Shown here: in pieces, positions 8,372 through 17,483 of the stretch
Layout: every line of letters begins with the position of its first letter
Numbering within the stretch: the stretch's first letter is position 1
Source: Mycobacterium sp. Aquia_216
GTDB taxonomy: Bacteria; Actinomycetota; Actinomycetes; Mycobacteriales; Mycobacteriaceae
Direction: 5' to 3'
Assembly (NCBI RefSeq): GCF_026723865.1
Contig: NZ_CP113529.1
Span: 434,001 to 498,000, forward strand
Length of the DNA stretch: 64,000 nucleotides
The notes under the pieces: model-generated
Database searches by the model: none
Told to the model about the DNA's origin: nothing
The model's input: only the letters and a program-made list of their open reading frames with translations
Position numbers and translations under genes: made by a program

Positions 8372-9523
8372 ATGCAGCTTCACGATGATGAAAAGCAAGG
8401 CGAGTTGCGGGCTCGGCTGCGGGACTGGCTTGCCGCCACGGTTCCCGATCTGCCTCCTCGCCCGAGCCAGGGTGACGGTCAGGGTCGGCGCAGATACGAC
8501 CTCGACTGGCAACGCCGTTTGTTCGACGCGGGCTTTGCCGGCATCGACTGGCCAGTGGAGTTTGGCGGCCAAGGTGGTAGCGCCGCCGAACAACTGATCT
8601 TCCTGGAGGAAACTGCACGCGCGCGGGCCCCCGGGGTCGGGATGAACCTTGTCGGGTTGATGCATGCTGGGCCGACGTTGATCGCCATGGCGCCGGACGA
8701 GATCCAGGCCCGGCTGGTCCCCCCTATCCTCCGCGGAGAATGCGTCTGGTGCCAAGGGTTCAGTGAGCCCGGTGCCGGATCAGATCTTGCCGCGATCAGA
8801 ACACGCGCCGAACGCGACGGTGACGATTACGTCATCAGCGGGCAGAAGATCTGGAGCACGAACGCCCACGTTGCCGACTGGTGCGAGATGGTCGTGCGTG
8901 TTGAGCCCGACTCCGTTGGCCATCAAGGCCTGGCATGGCTTGCCGTTCCGATGGACACGCCGGGGATCGATGTACGGCCCATTCACACCATCGATGGCGG
9001 TGCAGACTTTTGCGAGATGTTCCTGGACGAGGTGCGGTGCCCGGTATCACATCGAGTGGGCGAAGAAGGCGGTGGTTGGCAGGTCGCGATGGCGACACTT
9101 ACGCATGAGCGCTTGCTCGCTTTCACGGGTGATCTCGTCGCGGCGGTACGACTTGCCGACCAACTGGCAGAACGGGTCTCCGGCGATCACACCGTTGCAA
9201 CCGAACTCGCTCAGCTAAAAGCCGAACTCGCGTCTGCGTGGGCATTGCTTCGCCGCAACGTGTCCGCCTCTGCCTACGGTGCGGCGCCGCGGTTCGAAGT
9301 GTCGACATTCAAACTGGGTTTCTCCGCGCTGGCCAATCGGCTGGGAGCGCTCGTGGCGCCCATCGCCACGGCCGCGCTTCCCGGCAAGGACCGCGAATGG
9401 GCCGAAGAGGCTTTACGGCAACGACTTTGGATGTTCGCATCTGAGATCGCAGGTGGCACTTCACAAATACAGCGCGACATCATCGCCGAGCGATTACTCG
9501 GCCTGCCCAGGAGTCCCCGATGA
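8372..9523 (+). CDS. Acyl-CoA dehydrogenase, first subunit
   Basis: This 383-residue FAD enzyme would introduce the alpha-beta double bond of an acyl-CoA. FSEPGAGSDLA near residues 130-140 is the FAD-contact signature. GGTSQIQRDIIAERLLG near the C-terminus is the second family signature. GGTGGAG lies before the ATG at 8372, which is preferred to an ATG seven codons upstream. Its stop overlaps the start of the next acyl-CoA dehydrogenase (ATGA). Paired FadE genes of this kind form alpha2-beta2 enzymes in mycobacterial steroid catabolism, so a heteromer is likely. The 174-base gap before it, after the ferredoxin, holds no gene. Confidence 0.9.
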   Translation: MQLHDDEKQGELRARLRDWLAATVPDLPPRPSQGDGQGRRRYDLDWQRRLFDAGFAGIDWPVEFGGQGGSAAEQLIFLEETARARAPGVGMNLVGLMHAGPTLIAMAPDEIQARLVPPILRGECVWCQGFSEPGAGSDLAAIRTRAERDGDDYVISGQKIWSTNAHVADWCEMVVRVEPDSVGHQGLAWLAVPMDTPGIDVRPIHTIDGGADFCEMFLDEVRCPVSHRVGEEGGGWQVAMATLTHERLLAFTGDLVAAVRLADQLAERVSGDHTVATELAQLKAELASAWALLRRNVSASAYGAAPRFEVSTFKLGFSALANRLGALVAPIATAALPGKDREWAEEALRQRLWMFASEIAGGTSQIQRDIIAERLLGLPRSPR

Positions 9524-10476
9524 ACCTGGAACTCGACGACATTCAGCACCAACTGGTGGCGGTGACTACCGAGGTGTGCGACACGTTCGCCGGGAAATGG
9601 CACACGAGCAATGCGGATCAAGGCGGAAGTGTCAAAGCTCTTGCCGATATCGGCATCCTTGGCGTTCGCCATCCCGAGCCGCAAGGTAGCGGGTTGAGTG
9701 CCGTGGAAGCAGTGCTGTCGGCATTCGTGTGCGGTGCCGCACTGGCGCCCACCCCACTGCTGGTGTGGGCTGACCTCCTGGGGTCTGTGACGCCCGGTCT
9801 ACTCTCCGGTTCGACGACGATCACGGGTTCGTTCGACCAAGATCGCGGTATTAGTTACGGCGGTCGAACGGACCAAGTCGTATTCGTCAGCTCCAGTGGT
9901 GCATACGTCTTGGACTCCGAGGCCGTCACCTGGGCGAGCGTGCCGCACATCGATCCGACCTTGCCTCGCGCCGTCGTACGCGGCGCGATTCCCACCACCG
10001 GTGTCGCCGTGGCCGGTGCTGACGAGATCGAATGTTGGCGTTGGCAATTCGCTGTTCTGGTGGCAGCCCATCTTGTCGGTGTAGGCGTCGGCGCACTGGA
10101 TGCCGCGGTGGACTACGCGAAGAAACGCCAGCAGTTCGGTCGCCCGATCGGCTCTTTCCAAGCCATCAAACACATGTTGGCCGACACCTACACCAACCTC
10201 GAGATGTCACGAAGCCAAGTGCTGACCGCCGCACTCTGCTGGTCGGAGCGCAACCCCGCCGCACCAGATCAAGCGATCGCCGCGGCCGTCGTGGCAGCCC
10301 GAGGAGCAATTCAGGCTGCCCAAACGGCGATCCAGGTGCATGGAGGCATGGGATTTACCACCGAGGCGGTGCCACACCTGTACTACAAACGAGCTTTGCA
10401 GCTCCAAGACGATCTGCTCGGAGCGGGTGCACACGCAGCACAACTGCTGCACCGCGATCTCACGGTGCATGGGTAA
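9520..10476 (+). CDS. Acyl-CoA dehydrogenase, second (shorter) subunit
   Basis: The 318-residue protein belongs to the acyl-CoA dehydrogenase family but lacks much of the usual beta-domain. It keeps the C-terminal helical domain with KKRQQFGRPIGSFQAIKH and the IQVHGGMGFT segment. The four-base ATGA overlap with the preceding FadE-like gene argues for one mixed complex. In known alpha2-beta2 FadE enzymes one partner contributes only part of the FAD site; which one is catalytic here cannot be settled by eye. Confidence 0.88.
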   Translation: MNLELDDIQHQLVAVTTEVCDTFAGKWHTSNADQGGSVKALADIGILGVRHPEPQGSGLSAVEAVLSAFVCGAALAPTPLLVWADLLGSVTPGLLSGSTTITGSFDQDRGISYGGRTDQVVFVSSSGAYVLDSEAVTWASVPHIDPTLPRAVVRGAIPTTGVAVAGADEIECWRWQFAVLVAAHLVGVGVGALDAAVDYAKKRQQFGRPIGSFQAIKHMLADTYTNLEMSRSQVLTAALCWSERNPAAPDQAIAAAVVAARGAIQAAQTAIQVHGGMGFTTEAVPHLYYKRALQLQDDLLGAGAHAAQLLHRDLTVHG

Positions 10477-10534
10477 TGGGCGACGTGACCAGCGCGCACG
10501 ATGGTGGATGGCCCTGGCGCACACCTGAGCGAAA

Positions 10535-11404
10535 GTGACTGTGCAAGTGATGGACCCGCGCGTTGCATCGGCATCCGAAGAAGAGGCGGCCTACGGCGGC
10601 GTTGCCGAGCTCTTCGCCGTCGACCATATCGGCGATGCGACCTGGCGAAGTCGACGCTGCGACCCCAAAGGTGGTCGGATGTACGGCGGTACCCTGTTGG
10701 CTCAGCTACTCACGGCCGCCCGCGCAACCCTCACGTCGACCGTGCGCACCAACAGCCTCGACGTACGGTTCCTGCGACCGGCGGATGGCGGCCGTCCCGT
10801 CGACTATCAGGTAGAGACGGTGCACGACGGAGCTTCGTCGGCCCTACGGCGCATCAGCGTGACGCAGGATGACCTCACCGTCGCGGTCGGCACCGTCGGC
10901 TTCCATAGACCCCGCGTCGGCTGGACGCACGGTACCTGGCCAACAGCGGTGCATCCCGACTCGATGCCGCCGACCGGCACCCCACACCGATCTCGTGCCG
11001 TCACCGACGAAGACTTCGACATCCGATTCGTCGACGACCGCACGGACGGAAGATTGGTTCGCCAGTTGTGGTTTCGAACCGTTTCTCAACAACCGTCGGA
11101 CATCGGCGTCCACGAAGCTGCCTTGCTCTTCGTCAGTGACATCTACTTTTTCGAGCCGCTTTGTCTCGAACACGGCCACTCCGGCAGTGACCGTACGTTG
11201 CGCTACGCCACTACGCAGCACTCCGTGTGGTTCCATCGCGCCCCGAAAGTCGACCACTGGTTGCTGATCGAGTCACTCTCACCCGTACAGTCCGGCGGAC
11301 GTGGTTTGGTGCGCGGCGAAATACGTTCAACGGACCAACAACCCGTTGCCACCGTTATTCAGGAGGCGGTGACATGGGTCGTCGACAGCGCCGAAAGACA
11401 CTGA
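10535..11404 (+). CDS. Acyl-CoA thioesterase, TesB/type II-like double hotdog
   Basis: The 289-residue protein has two hotdog halves. The first contains YGGTLLAQLL and TNSLDVRFLRPAD. The second ends with WFHRAPKVDHWLLIESLSP and GGRGLVRGEI, the typical TesB C-terminal block. It would hydrolyse acyl-CoA to free acid and CoA, perhaps releasing stalled intermediates. The start is a GTG; an ATG five codons in (10550) is a weak alternative. The gene overlaps the CoA ligase by 31 bases in another frame, so expression is coupled. Confidence 0.85.
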   Translation: MTVQVMDPRVASASEEEAAYGGVAELFAVDHIGDATWRSRRCDPKGGRMYGGTLLAQLLTAARATLTSTVRTNSLDVRFLRPADGGRPVDYQVETVHDGASSALRRISVTQDDLTVAVGTVGFHRPRVGWTHGTWPTAVHPDSMPPTGTPHRSRAVTDEDFDIRFVDDRTDGRLVRQLWFRTVSQQPSDIGVHEAALLFVSDIYFFEPLCLEHGHSGSDRTLRYATTQHSVWFHRAPKVDHWLLIESLSPVQSGGRGLVRGEIRSTDQQPVATVIQEAVTWVVDSAERH

Positions 11405-13014
11405 CCCGTCATCGTCCAGTGACCGCGTCTGCGGTGGATGCCAAAACCCCAGCGTGGCAGGTGAAAACCAGTCACGAGACTACGACCTACGAGTTGCTTC
11501 GCGACGGGGCCGCACGCTGGCCGGATCGTGTCTTGGTGCAGTTGGAGAGTGGCGAGACGTGGACGTGGGCGCGCGCGCTTCAGGAGGGGGCCCGCGCGGC
11601 GAACGTGCTGGCGAGCAGGGGAGTAGGTCCGCGGGATCGGGTGATGATGCCCTTGCCCAACGGCGAAACCTGGCTGCGGGCATGGTGGGGAGCGACCCTG
11701 CTCGGGGCGATGTTCGTAGCGGTGAATCCGAACCTTCGGGGCCGGCTGCTCACAGAAGCGTGCGACTTGGTGGACCCGACGGCAATCGTGGCGCTGGCGG
11801 ACGTCGCCACGCAGCTCGACGACGCGGCGCAGCAGCTTGTGGTGACCCCGGCGGAATTGAGCGAGGGCTCAGAAGAAGTCGACCCACTCGAGTCACCCCC
11901 CAAGCCGTGGGATCCCTGTTGTCTCCTGATGACCTCGGGTACCACCGGCCCGTCGAAGGCCTCGATCACTACCCATGCCTACGTTTGCAGTTTCGTCGAC
12001 TTCTTGGTGGACGAATGCGGCCTGGGAGCCGACGACGTGTTTCAGGGCGACATGCCCTGGTTCCATCTCTCGGGGATGGCGCCCGCTCTACAGATGATGC
12101 GAGTCGGTGGCACGATCGTGGTGAGGTCGGCACCGGCGATGAGTTCATATTGGTCCACCGCAAAGGAACTCGGCTCGACCTTCAGCATCGCGCCCGGCAC
12201 GGTGTCACAGTTTCTCTCTTCGCAACCGCCGACTCGGGCCGACCGTGACCACTACTTGCGATTCATGTTTTGTGCGCCGCTTCCTGACGACCCTCAGCAC
12301 TACATGGACCGATTTGGACTGGACGGGTTGGTGACTGCGTACGGCCTGACGGAGACAAACCTGGTGGCCTGCAGCACGCTTCGGACGCCGTGGCGGGCAG
12401 GGAGTGGCGGCAGGGTTCGCCCGGGATACGAGATCCGCATCGTTGACGAGCACGACTACCCTGTTCCTCCCGGGGCGGTCGGAGAGTTGACCACCCGCTG
12501 TCACCGGCCGTGGCTGCAGTCTCAAGGGTATTTCAAGCGTCCGGAAGAATCGGCCGCGTTGTGGCGTAACGGCTGGCTGCACACTGGCGACGCAGTCCGC
12601 GTTGACAGCGACGGGTACTGCTACTTCGTCGACCGTTACAAGGACGCGATACGTCGCCGAGGTGAGAACATCTCGAGCTACGAGGTCGAACGTGAGGTCA
12701 CTAGCTTCCCCGGAGTCCTCGAGGCGGCCTGTGTCGCATATCCCGCGGAGTTCGGCGGCGACGACGAGGTCAAGGTCTTCGTCGTCGCCGCATCCGATGT
12801 CGGCGTCGATTTCCATGCGATGTTGATGTACCTCACCGAACGCATGCCCTATCACATGGTTCCGCGCTTCTATCAACTGATCGATCAGTTACCGAAGACT
12901 CCTACACAGAGGGTTCAGAAGCATGTGCTGAGGGCGGCGGGGAATTCGGACGCGACCTGGGATCGACAGCAGGCCGGCTACCGGCTAACACGTGCGGGCC
13001 TTGTCACTGAGTGA
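11374..13014 (+). CDS. Acyl-CoA ligase (AMP-forming), FadD/crotonobetaine-ligase-like
   Basis: This is a 546-residue member of the ANL superfamily. It has the P-loop-like MTSGTTGPSKAS, the A5 motif YGLTETN, the hinge region RGENISSYEVE and a C-terminal lysine in TPTQRVQKH. It would activate a carboxylic acid to its CoA ester, which makes it the entry to beta-oxidation in this island. AGGAGG lies 6 bases before the ATG at 11374, inside the thioesterase gene; a longer frame upstream is not coding. It is the last gene of the plus-strand run and converges on the hydratase gene, with an 11-base overlap. Confidence 0.9.
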   Translation: MGRRQRRKTLTRHRPVTASAVDAKTPAWQVKTSHETTTYELLRDGAARWPDRVLVQLESGETWTWARALQEGARAANVLASRGVGPRDRVMMPLPNGETWLRAWWGATLLGAMFVAVNPNLRGRLLTEACDLVDPTAIVALADVATQLDDAAQQLVVTPAELSEGSEEVDPLESPPKPWDPCCLLMTSGTTGPSKASITTHAYVCSFVDFLVDECGLGADDVFQGDMPWFHLSGMAPALQMMRVGGTIVVRSAPAMSSYWSTAKELGSTFSIAPGTVSQFLSSQPPTRADRDHYLRFMFCAPLPDDPQHYMDRFGLDGLVTAYGLTETNLVACSTLRTPWRAGSGGRVRPGYEIRIVDEHDYPVPPGAVGELTTRCHRPWLQSQGYFKRPEESAALWRNGWLHTGDAVRVDSDGYCYFVDRYKDAIRRRGENISSYEVEREVTSFPGVLEAACVAYPAEFGGDDEVKVFVVAASDVGVDFHAMLMYLTERMPYHMVPRFYQLIDQLPKTPTQRVQKHVLRAAGNSDATWDRQQAGYRLTRAGLVTE

Positions 13015-13582
13015 ACCGGGGGCCACGACCTTCGAGGTTCGCACGGACAGCCTCGATCTGGTTTTCGCTGCCCATCGTCTGTCGCATGGCCTTGCGCTCA
13101 GCGAGCAATCCCTCCGCGCTCACCGGTTGCGTCAGGGCGGTCAGCGCCTTGGCGTCGCGGATGGCGTGCGGATTTCGCGATGCGACCATGCGTGCCCAAT
13201 CACGCGCGGCGGAGAGCGGATCCTCGAACAGCGCGGTGACAAGGCCCAACTGCGCCGCGACGGCTCCCGTGATCGTCCTGCCCGAATAGATCAGGTCTCG
13301 CGCATGATCAAGGCCGATAAGCGGTGGCAATAGCTGTGTGCCACCCATGTCTGGGATGAGTCCCCAATTGATTTCGCCCACTGCGAACTTCGCGGTTGGG
13401 GTCGCGTAGCGCAAGTCCGCTCCCAGCGCCAATTGCAAACCCGCACCCACTGCTGCGCCATGGATAGCAGCGATGACCGGCACCTCGAACATGTCGTCGT
13501 TGAAGGCGTTCATCACGTGCGGGCGATTGAGCCGGACATCGGCGACGCCATTGGTTACTTCGACCAGTGCGACATCAGACAT
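13004..13582 (-). CDS. Enoyl-CoA hydratase family protein with internal deletion
   Basis: The 192-residue protein is a crotonase with its middle missing. It begins normally (VRLNRPHVMNAFNDDMFE), then jumps at residues 33-34 to PVIAAIHGAAVGAGLQ. About 60 residues are absent, including the first oxyanion-hole loop (A-G-x-D type). The second loop and the C-terminus are intact. The frame is preserved. The start at 13582 overlaps the stop of the upstream hydratase gene by 8 bases. Without the first loop, catalysis is doubtful, so it may be a pseudogene that has kept its frame or a structural partner. Confidence 0.75.
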   Translation of the reverse strand: MSDVALVEVTNGVADVRLNRPHVMNAFNDDMFEVPVIAAIHGAAVGAGLQLALGADLRYATPTAKFAVGEINWGLIPDMGGTQLLPPLIGLDHARDLIYSGRTITGAVAAQLGLVTALFEDPLSAARDWARMVASRNPHAIRDAKALTALTQPVSAEGLLAERKAMRQTMGSENQIEAVRANLEGRGPRFTQ

Positions 13583-14456
13583 CAGTGGCTCGCGATGGGT
13601 GCGAGGGATTCCCGACCGCCGCGCGGTGTGCATCCGATGAGAGTGCGTCGACCAATAACTTCCGACTCTCGTTGCTGGAGAACAACAGTCGTTGTGCCAT
13701 CCATTCGCGCTCGAGTTGGTCGCCAAAGGTCGACTCTGACGCAGAATGCAGGATCCGCTTCGTCGCGCGGCAGGCACCCGCTGGTAAGGTGGCGAACGCC
13801 GCGGCACGCGCGGTCGCCGCTTCGATGAGATCCCTTGGTTGGACAACCGCTTCGACGAGTCCAAGTTCGAGAGCCTCTTCGGCCTCGACGGGCTGGGTCC
13901 GGGTGAGCAGATCGAATGCCCGCGCCTCGCCGAGAAGTCGAGGCAGCAGCCAACTCACGCCCATCTCGGGGCCCAGACCGATGCGGATCCAGCCGGTAGC
14001 GAACTTCGCCGTGGTCGACGCAATTCGGACGTCGTGCAGCAATGCCAACCCCATAGCGCCACCGGCAGCCGCACCGTTGATCGCCGCTACGGTCGGCAGG
14101 CCGAGTTCGCGAAAACGTAGTGACCAGCGGCCGATACCGAGATGGTCGACACTTTTTTGCGCGGCAGACTGCGCGGGCAACCCCTTCTCGCCGCCGATGC
14201 CGTCGACGCCGAGTTCGCCAAGATCGATGGGGCCGCGACCCGCGAGGTCTTTCAACTCCGACAGATCGGCGCCCACGCCATACGTATCGCCAGCACCCGT
14301 CGTCACGAGCGATCGGACCTCGTCGTTCTGGTCGGCCGCCTCGGCCGCCTCGAGTAGATCAGCGAAGAGCCGGCCTCCGAATGCGTTGTGGCGTTCCGGA
14401 CGATTCAATCTCAGTACGGCGACACTCCCGCGGCGCAAGACCTCGAGATCGCTCAT
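13575..14456 (-). CDS. Enoyl-CoA hydratase/isomerase family protein
   Basis: This 293-residue crotonase has a complete fold. VLRLNRPERHNAFGGRLF is the N-terminal motif, GVGADLSELK is the first oxyanion-hole loop and NGAAAGGAMGLALLHDV the second. IRIGLGPEMGVSWLLPRLLG follows. There are extra residues between the first loop and the central helices, with DLGELGVDGIGG in them. The start at 14456 is chosen because upstream in-frame sequence reads through a regulatory region. It probably heads an operon with the deleted hydratase at 13004. Confidence 0.87.
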   Translation of the reverse strand: MSDLEVLRRGSVAVLRLNRPERHNAFGGRLFADLLEAAEAADQNDEVRSLVTTGAGDTYGVGADLSELKDLAGRGPIDLGELGVDGIGGEKGLPAQSAAQKSVDHLGIGRWSLRFRELGLPTVAAINGAAAGGAMGLALLHDVRIASTTAKFATGWIRIGLGPEMGVSWLLPRLLGEARAFDLLTRTQPVEAEEALELGLVEAVVQPRDLIEAATARAAAFATLPAGACRATKRILHSASESTFGDQLEREWMAQRLLFSSNESRKLLVDALSSDAHRAAVGNPSHPSRATDV

Positions 14457-14553
14457 CGCACCGCCTCGCCCACCTCGGCGTTGAACGATCGTACGAATTC
14501 CATGGTCAACATGACGACTATTGTGCCGCGAAAACGCGTAACGGTACAGATAA

Positions 14554-14566
14554 CTAAACACTTTAG
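14554..14566. promoter_or_regulatory. AT-rich inverted repeat CTAAA-CAC-TTTAG
   Basis: Five-base arms with a 3-base spacer lie about 98 bases upstream of the hydratase start and 25 bases from the 14592 palindrome. It resembles the repeats at 4799 and 21223. The arms are short, so chance cannot be excluded. Confidence 0.3.
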
Positions 14567-14591
14567 ACAGATCACGGAGCTCGTTCCGCGA

Positions 14592-14607
14592 TCCGCCGAT
14601 CGGTTGA
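14592..14607. promoter_or_regulatory. Island operator, one arm degenerate
   Basis: TCCGCCGATCGGTTGA matches TCAACCGATCGGTTGA at 14 of 16 positions; both changes are in the left arm. It lies 136 bases upstream of the minus-strand hydratase start, in the gap before the SDR gene. Confidence 0.5.
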
Positions 14608-14705
14608 TAAACGGATACCTTGACACGCGTCTTTGCGCATCGCCACCCTGAGTCCTCAACCGGCGGCGACGATTTGAACATCAACGCCACGGCGAACGCG
14701 GTGGG

Positions 14706-15576
14706 CTAAACGCCACGCCCAGCCAAGACCCGCGCTGCGTGGTCGCGGAATTCCGCGCCAATCTTGGCGGCCTCGGTAGCGAATGCACCCGTGTACACGG
14801 TGGTCGAACCACCGTCGACCGGAATGACCGCGCCCGTGACCCATGAGGAAGCGTCGCTGCCCAGCCACAAGGCGGCTTCGGCGACGTCGGCCGGTACGCC
14901 GAGCCGCCCCAGCGGCTGTGTCCAACCGATGCGCTCGTTCAGATAATGCCGGAACTCCGACAGCTGATCTGCGGGCGCACCAAGATATGCCAGCAGACCG
15001 GCGGTGGTAATGAGTCCCGCCGCAATGGCATTCGAACGAATCTTGTGTGGCGCGAGTTCTGCCGCAGCCACCTGGACGACGCCCACGATGGCGCTTTTGG
15101 CGATCGAGTATGCGGCCGGCCCCCAACCACCTTGCATACCGGCCGCGCTGGCGGTGCTGAACGATCGATCCGCCGGATTGCTGTGTGATGAATTGGCGTG
15201 CGGCGTGCTTGTGTCCCATCACGACCGATCGAGTAAGCAGTGCCAACGACGAATCGAACCCGTCGACGGTCAAATCGGTCAGCGACGCAGTGTCGCCCCG
15301 GGTGCCCGCATTGTTGACCATGATGTCAAGCCGGCCGAACTCGCTGACGGCACGACTGATCGCGGATTCAATCTGATTCTCATCAGTGACATCGGTGTGG
15401 TGATAAACCAGTGCTTCGCCCCACCCTTGCTCGAGGGCTGCGCCCGCGGCGTCATTGACATCGGCGACGACGACCGAGGCGCCTTCCGACGCAAAGAGCT
15501 CGGATGCGGCGAGACCGATTCCGCTGACGCCACCGGTGATGACGGCGACCTTCCCCGCAAGACGCCTAGGGGCCAT
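14706..15576 (-). pseudogene. Short-chain dehydrogenase/reductase, frameshifted
   Basis: The 5' part encodes a normal SDR start: TGGVSGIG cofactor loop, VVVADVND and NNAG. After GGSIV the frame is lost. The rest continues in another frame from about 15158 with STASAAGMQGGWGPAAYSIAKSA, carrying the catalytic YxxxK, and the usual SDR tail ending near 14706. Removing one base at about 15159 restores a protein of about 290 residues. This is either a recent pseudogene or a sequencing error. GAGGATC precedes the ATG. It lies 22 bases after the SnoaL-like gene and would share its promoter. Confidence 0.82.
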
Positions 15577-15597
15577 GGTGATCCTCGATGTGGCGGG

Positions 15598-16011
15598 TCA
15601 GCTTGCCGCGCCGATGATTGCGGCGGTGTCCCAGTAGAACGGGCGGACCTCGACGATGCGGCCATCGTGCACACGCCACACCTCGGCAACCGAGCAGCCC
15701 CCCTCGCGATCCCGAAACACCAGGTTCACCAGGCCCACGGCCAGCTCACGGTCGACGACGATGTCATCAACGGTCAACTTGGCCATGTCGAAGGTTTCAA
15801 AAACATAAGCCATTGCCTGCAGCACGTTTTGAATGCCCCGGTGGACACCGCCATTGCCTAGGCTTGCTGCCTCGTGCAACACGACGTCGGGATCCAGGAT
15901 TTCGGTGATTCTCGCCATGTCTGAGGCTTTGGCGGCTGTGTAGGCCGCGGTGATCACACCGCGGGTCGCCTCGGTGACCTGTCTTTGGTCTTCTGATAGC
16001 AGATCAGACAT
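15598..16011 (-). CDS. SnoaL-like / nuclear transport factor 2 family protein
   Basis: The 137-residue protein has the cone-shaped SnoaL/NTF2 pattern: an N-terminal helix pair (ITAAYTAAKASDMARITEILDPDVVLHEA), then strands ending in VAEVWRVHDGRIVEVRPFYWD. Members include ketosteroid isomerases and polyketide cyclases, but many are of unknown activity. It is the first gene of a minus-strand pair with the frameshifted SDR. A perfect island palindrome lies 46 bases upstream, so it is directly in the regulon. Confidence 0.83.
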   Translation of the reverse strand: MSDLLSEDQRQVTEATRGVITAAYTAAKASDMARITEILDPDVVLHEAASLGNGGVHRGIQNVLQAMAYVFETFDMAKLTVDDIVVDRELAVGLVNLVFRDREGGCSVAEVWRVHDGRIVEVRPFYWDTAAIIGAAS

Positions 16012-16056
16012 CTTCGGCGTCCCTTTCTCGAGGTCCAGTAGAGCGTAGCACCAATC

Positions 16057-16072
16057 TCAACCGTACGGTTGA
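16057..16072. promoter_or_regulatory. Perfect TetR-type palindrome
   Basis: TCAACCGTACGGTTGA is a perfect palindrome that differs from the 2865 copy only in the two central base pairs. It lies 46 bases before the SnoaL-like start codon, a usual position for a repressor site. Confidence 0.7.
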
Positions 16073-16307
16073 TACTTCTCGAAGTCCGACTTGGTCCGCG
16101 CTAATCGGACTGTAGTGCATACCAAAGCGCGGATCATCTCTGTCTTTAACCGCGGCTGTGCCGAGTCTTCGCGGCGATGGTCTTGGCCCTCGATTCCCTT
16201 GACGGGCACGTGGCACAAGAAGAATTCAGCCGATCAGTAGAGATGGCAGCGTCGGCCCCGGCGGCCCTGACTCCAACTGCCCTTGCGCGCCTGGCCGTTC
16301 GGCGTGT

Positions 16308-17483
16308 TCAGACGCCGACCGCAGCGAAGGAATCGAGATCCTGTACCGCCGTGGACAGCCGGTGGATGAGAGCGCGGCAGGTGCTATCGGGCTGCATCCG
16401 CGGCTGATATGCCGCACGGCCGATAGTGAATGTCCATGCTGTCAGCGGATAGAACACCATCTGTCGGTAACTGCGCCAGGCTTCCTCAAAGCGCGGGACT
16501 TCGACGACACCCTCCTGAGCTAGGCGGTCGAGGTAGAACCTCAGCAGGTCTTTTTCCCAGTCCCTGCGATCCTGCGGCTCACAAGCCGTGGTGACGAAGT
16601 AGGTGAAATCGAATGCCCATCCGCCGCGCATACAGGTTTGCCAATCTGTGAGACCCATCCGCCCGTCACCGGTGAGGTAAGTCTGGCCAGCATGGCTGTC
16701 ACCGTGCAGCAGTGTGGGCGGCAAGTTATCGGTGGCGATGTCCAAGCACCGAACCGTCCCCTGCCATATCCGGTCGGTCTGACCGTGCAGAGAGGAGGGG
16801 ATGACGTCTTGGGCGCGTTGATGCCCGACGGCGGCGCGGGCACGCATGTTGACAAACGTCGACAGCCTGCGGAGGAAGTCCCGCGGCGTCTTCATGGCGC
16901 GAAGATCCGGGCTGTTCCAAAAGGTCCCGTGGTAGGCGGCCATCAGGCCGACGATGTCCTCGACTTGTCCGCGGGTCAGGGACGTGACCGGCTCGATGAA
17001 TTGTGCTGCTTTCGAATAGGCGATGTCTTCGAGCAGGACGACGGATCGCCACGAGGCTTCGTTGTATGCAGCCCAGTACCCAACTGGTGCTTCAACGTTC
17101 AGTCGGGGCAACAGATCCATGAAGAAACGCGTTTCGCCGGCTAGCGCGCCCGAGCCACCAATGATTATGCGTTGCGCAAGTGTCTTGCTGGCTTTGACGA
17201 ATATCCATTCGGGGAGTCCGGCGTCCACGCCGTCATGGTTGTACCTGATACGTAGGCGAACGCGGCTGGACGTTCCCGAACTGTCAGGGGTCGCCGTAAA
17301 GCCCAGTACTCGCGTCCCTGGATGTTGTCGGCACAACACGGCGGTGAGCCACTCGACGGAGACCGCCGTGCCGTCTCGCGGGACGTCTGCGCGTCCGGTC
17401 GCGACCGGAGAGGTGATGCGTTCGCACAGGACATGCCCGCCGACTTGGACGATCTTGCTGAGCAGGTCGAGCCTGGGTCCCAT
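16308..17483 (-). CDS. Phosphotransferase family protein (aminoglycoside phosphotransferase fold)
   Basis: The 391-residue protein has a kinase-like fold. The catalytic loop is LLHGDSHAGQTYL near residues 259-271; a Gln stands where classic APH kinases have Asn. LTDWQTCMRGGWAFDFTYF follows at the Mg-binding position. Such proteins often sit in mycobacterial acyl-CoA catabolic clusters, where they may phosphorylate small alcohols rather than antibiotics. AAGGAG is 4 bases before the ATG. The gene stands alone on the minus strand and is divergent from the TetR gene at 17920. Confidence 0.82.
   Translation of the reverse strand: MGPRLDLLSKIVQVGGHVLCERITSPVATGRADVPRDGTAVSVEWLTAVLCRQHPGTRVLGFTATPDSSGTSSRVRLRIRYNHDGVDAGLPEWIFVKASKTLAQRIIIGGSGALAGETRFFMDLLPRLNVEAPVGYWAAYNEASWRSVVLLEDIAYSKAAQFIEPVTSLTRGQVEDIVGLMAAYHGTFWNSPDLRAMKTPRDFLRRLSTFVNMRARAAVGHQRAQDVIPSSLHGQTDRIWQGTVRCLDIATDNLPPTLLHGDSHAGQTYLTGDGRMGLTDWQTCMRGGWAFDFTYFVTTACEPQDRRDWEKDLLRFYLDRLAQEGVVEVPRFEEAWRSYRQMVFYPLTAWTFTIGRAAYQPRMQPDSTCRALIHRLSTAVQDLDSFAAVGV

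Noticed and set aside
15004..15861. 285-codon plus-strand frame across the SDR and SnoaL genes
   Set aside because: It is the complement of two recognisable minus-strand genes and has no family pattern.
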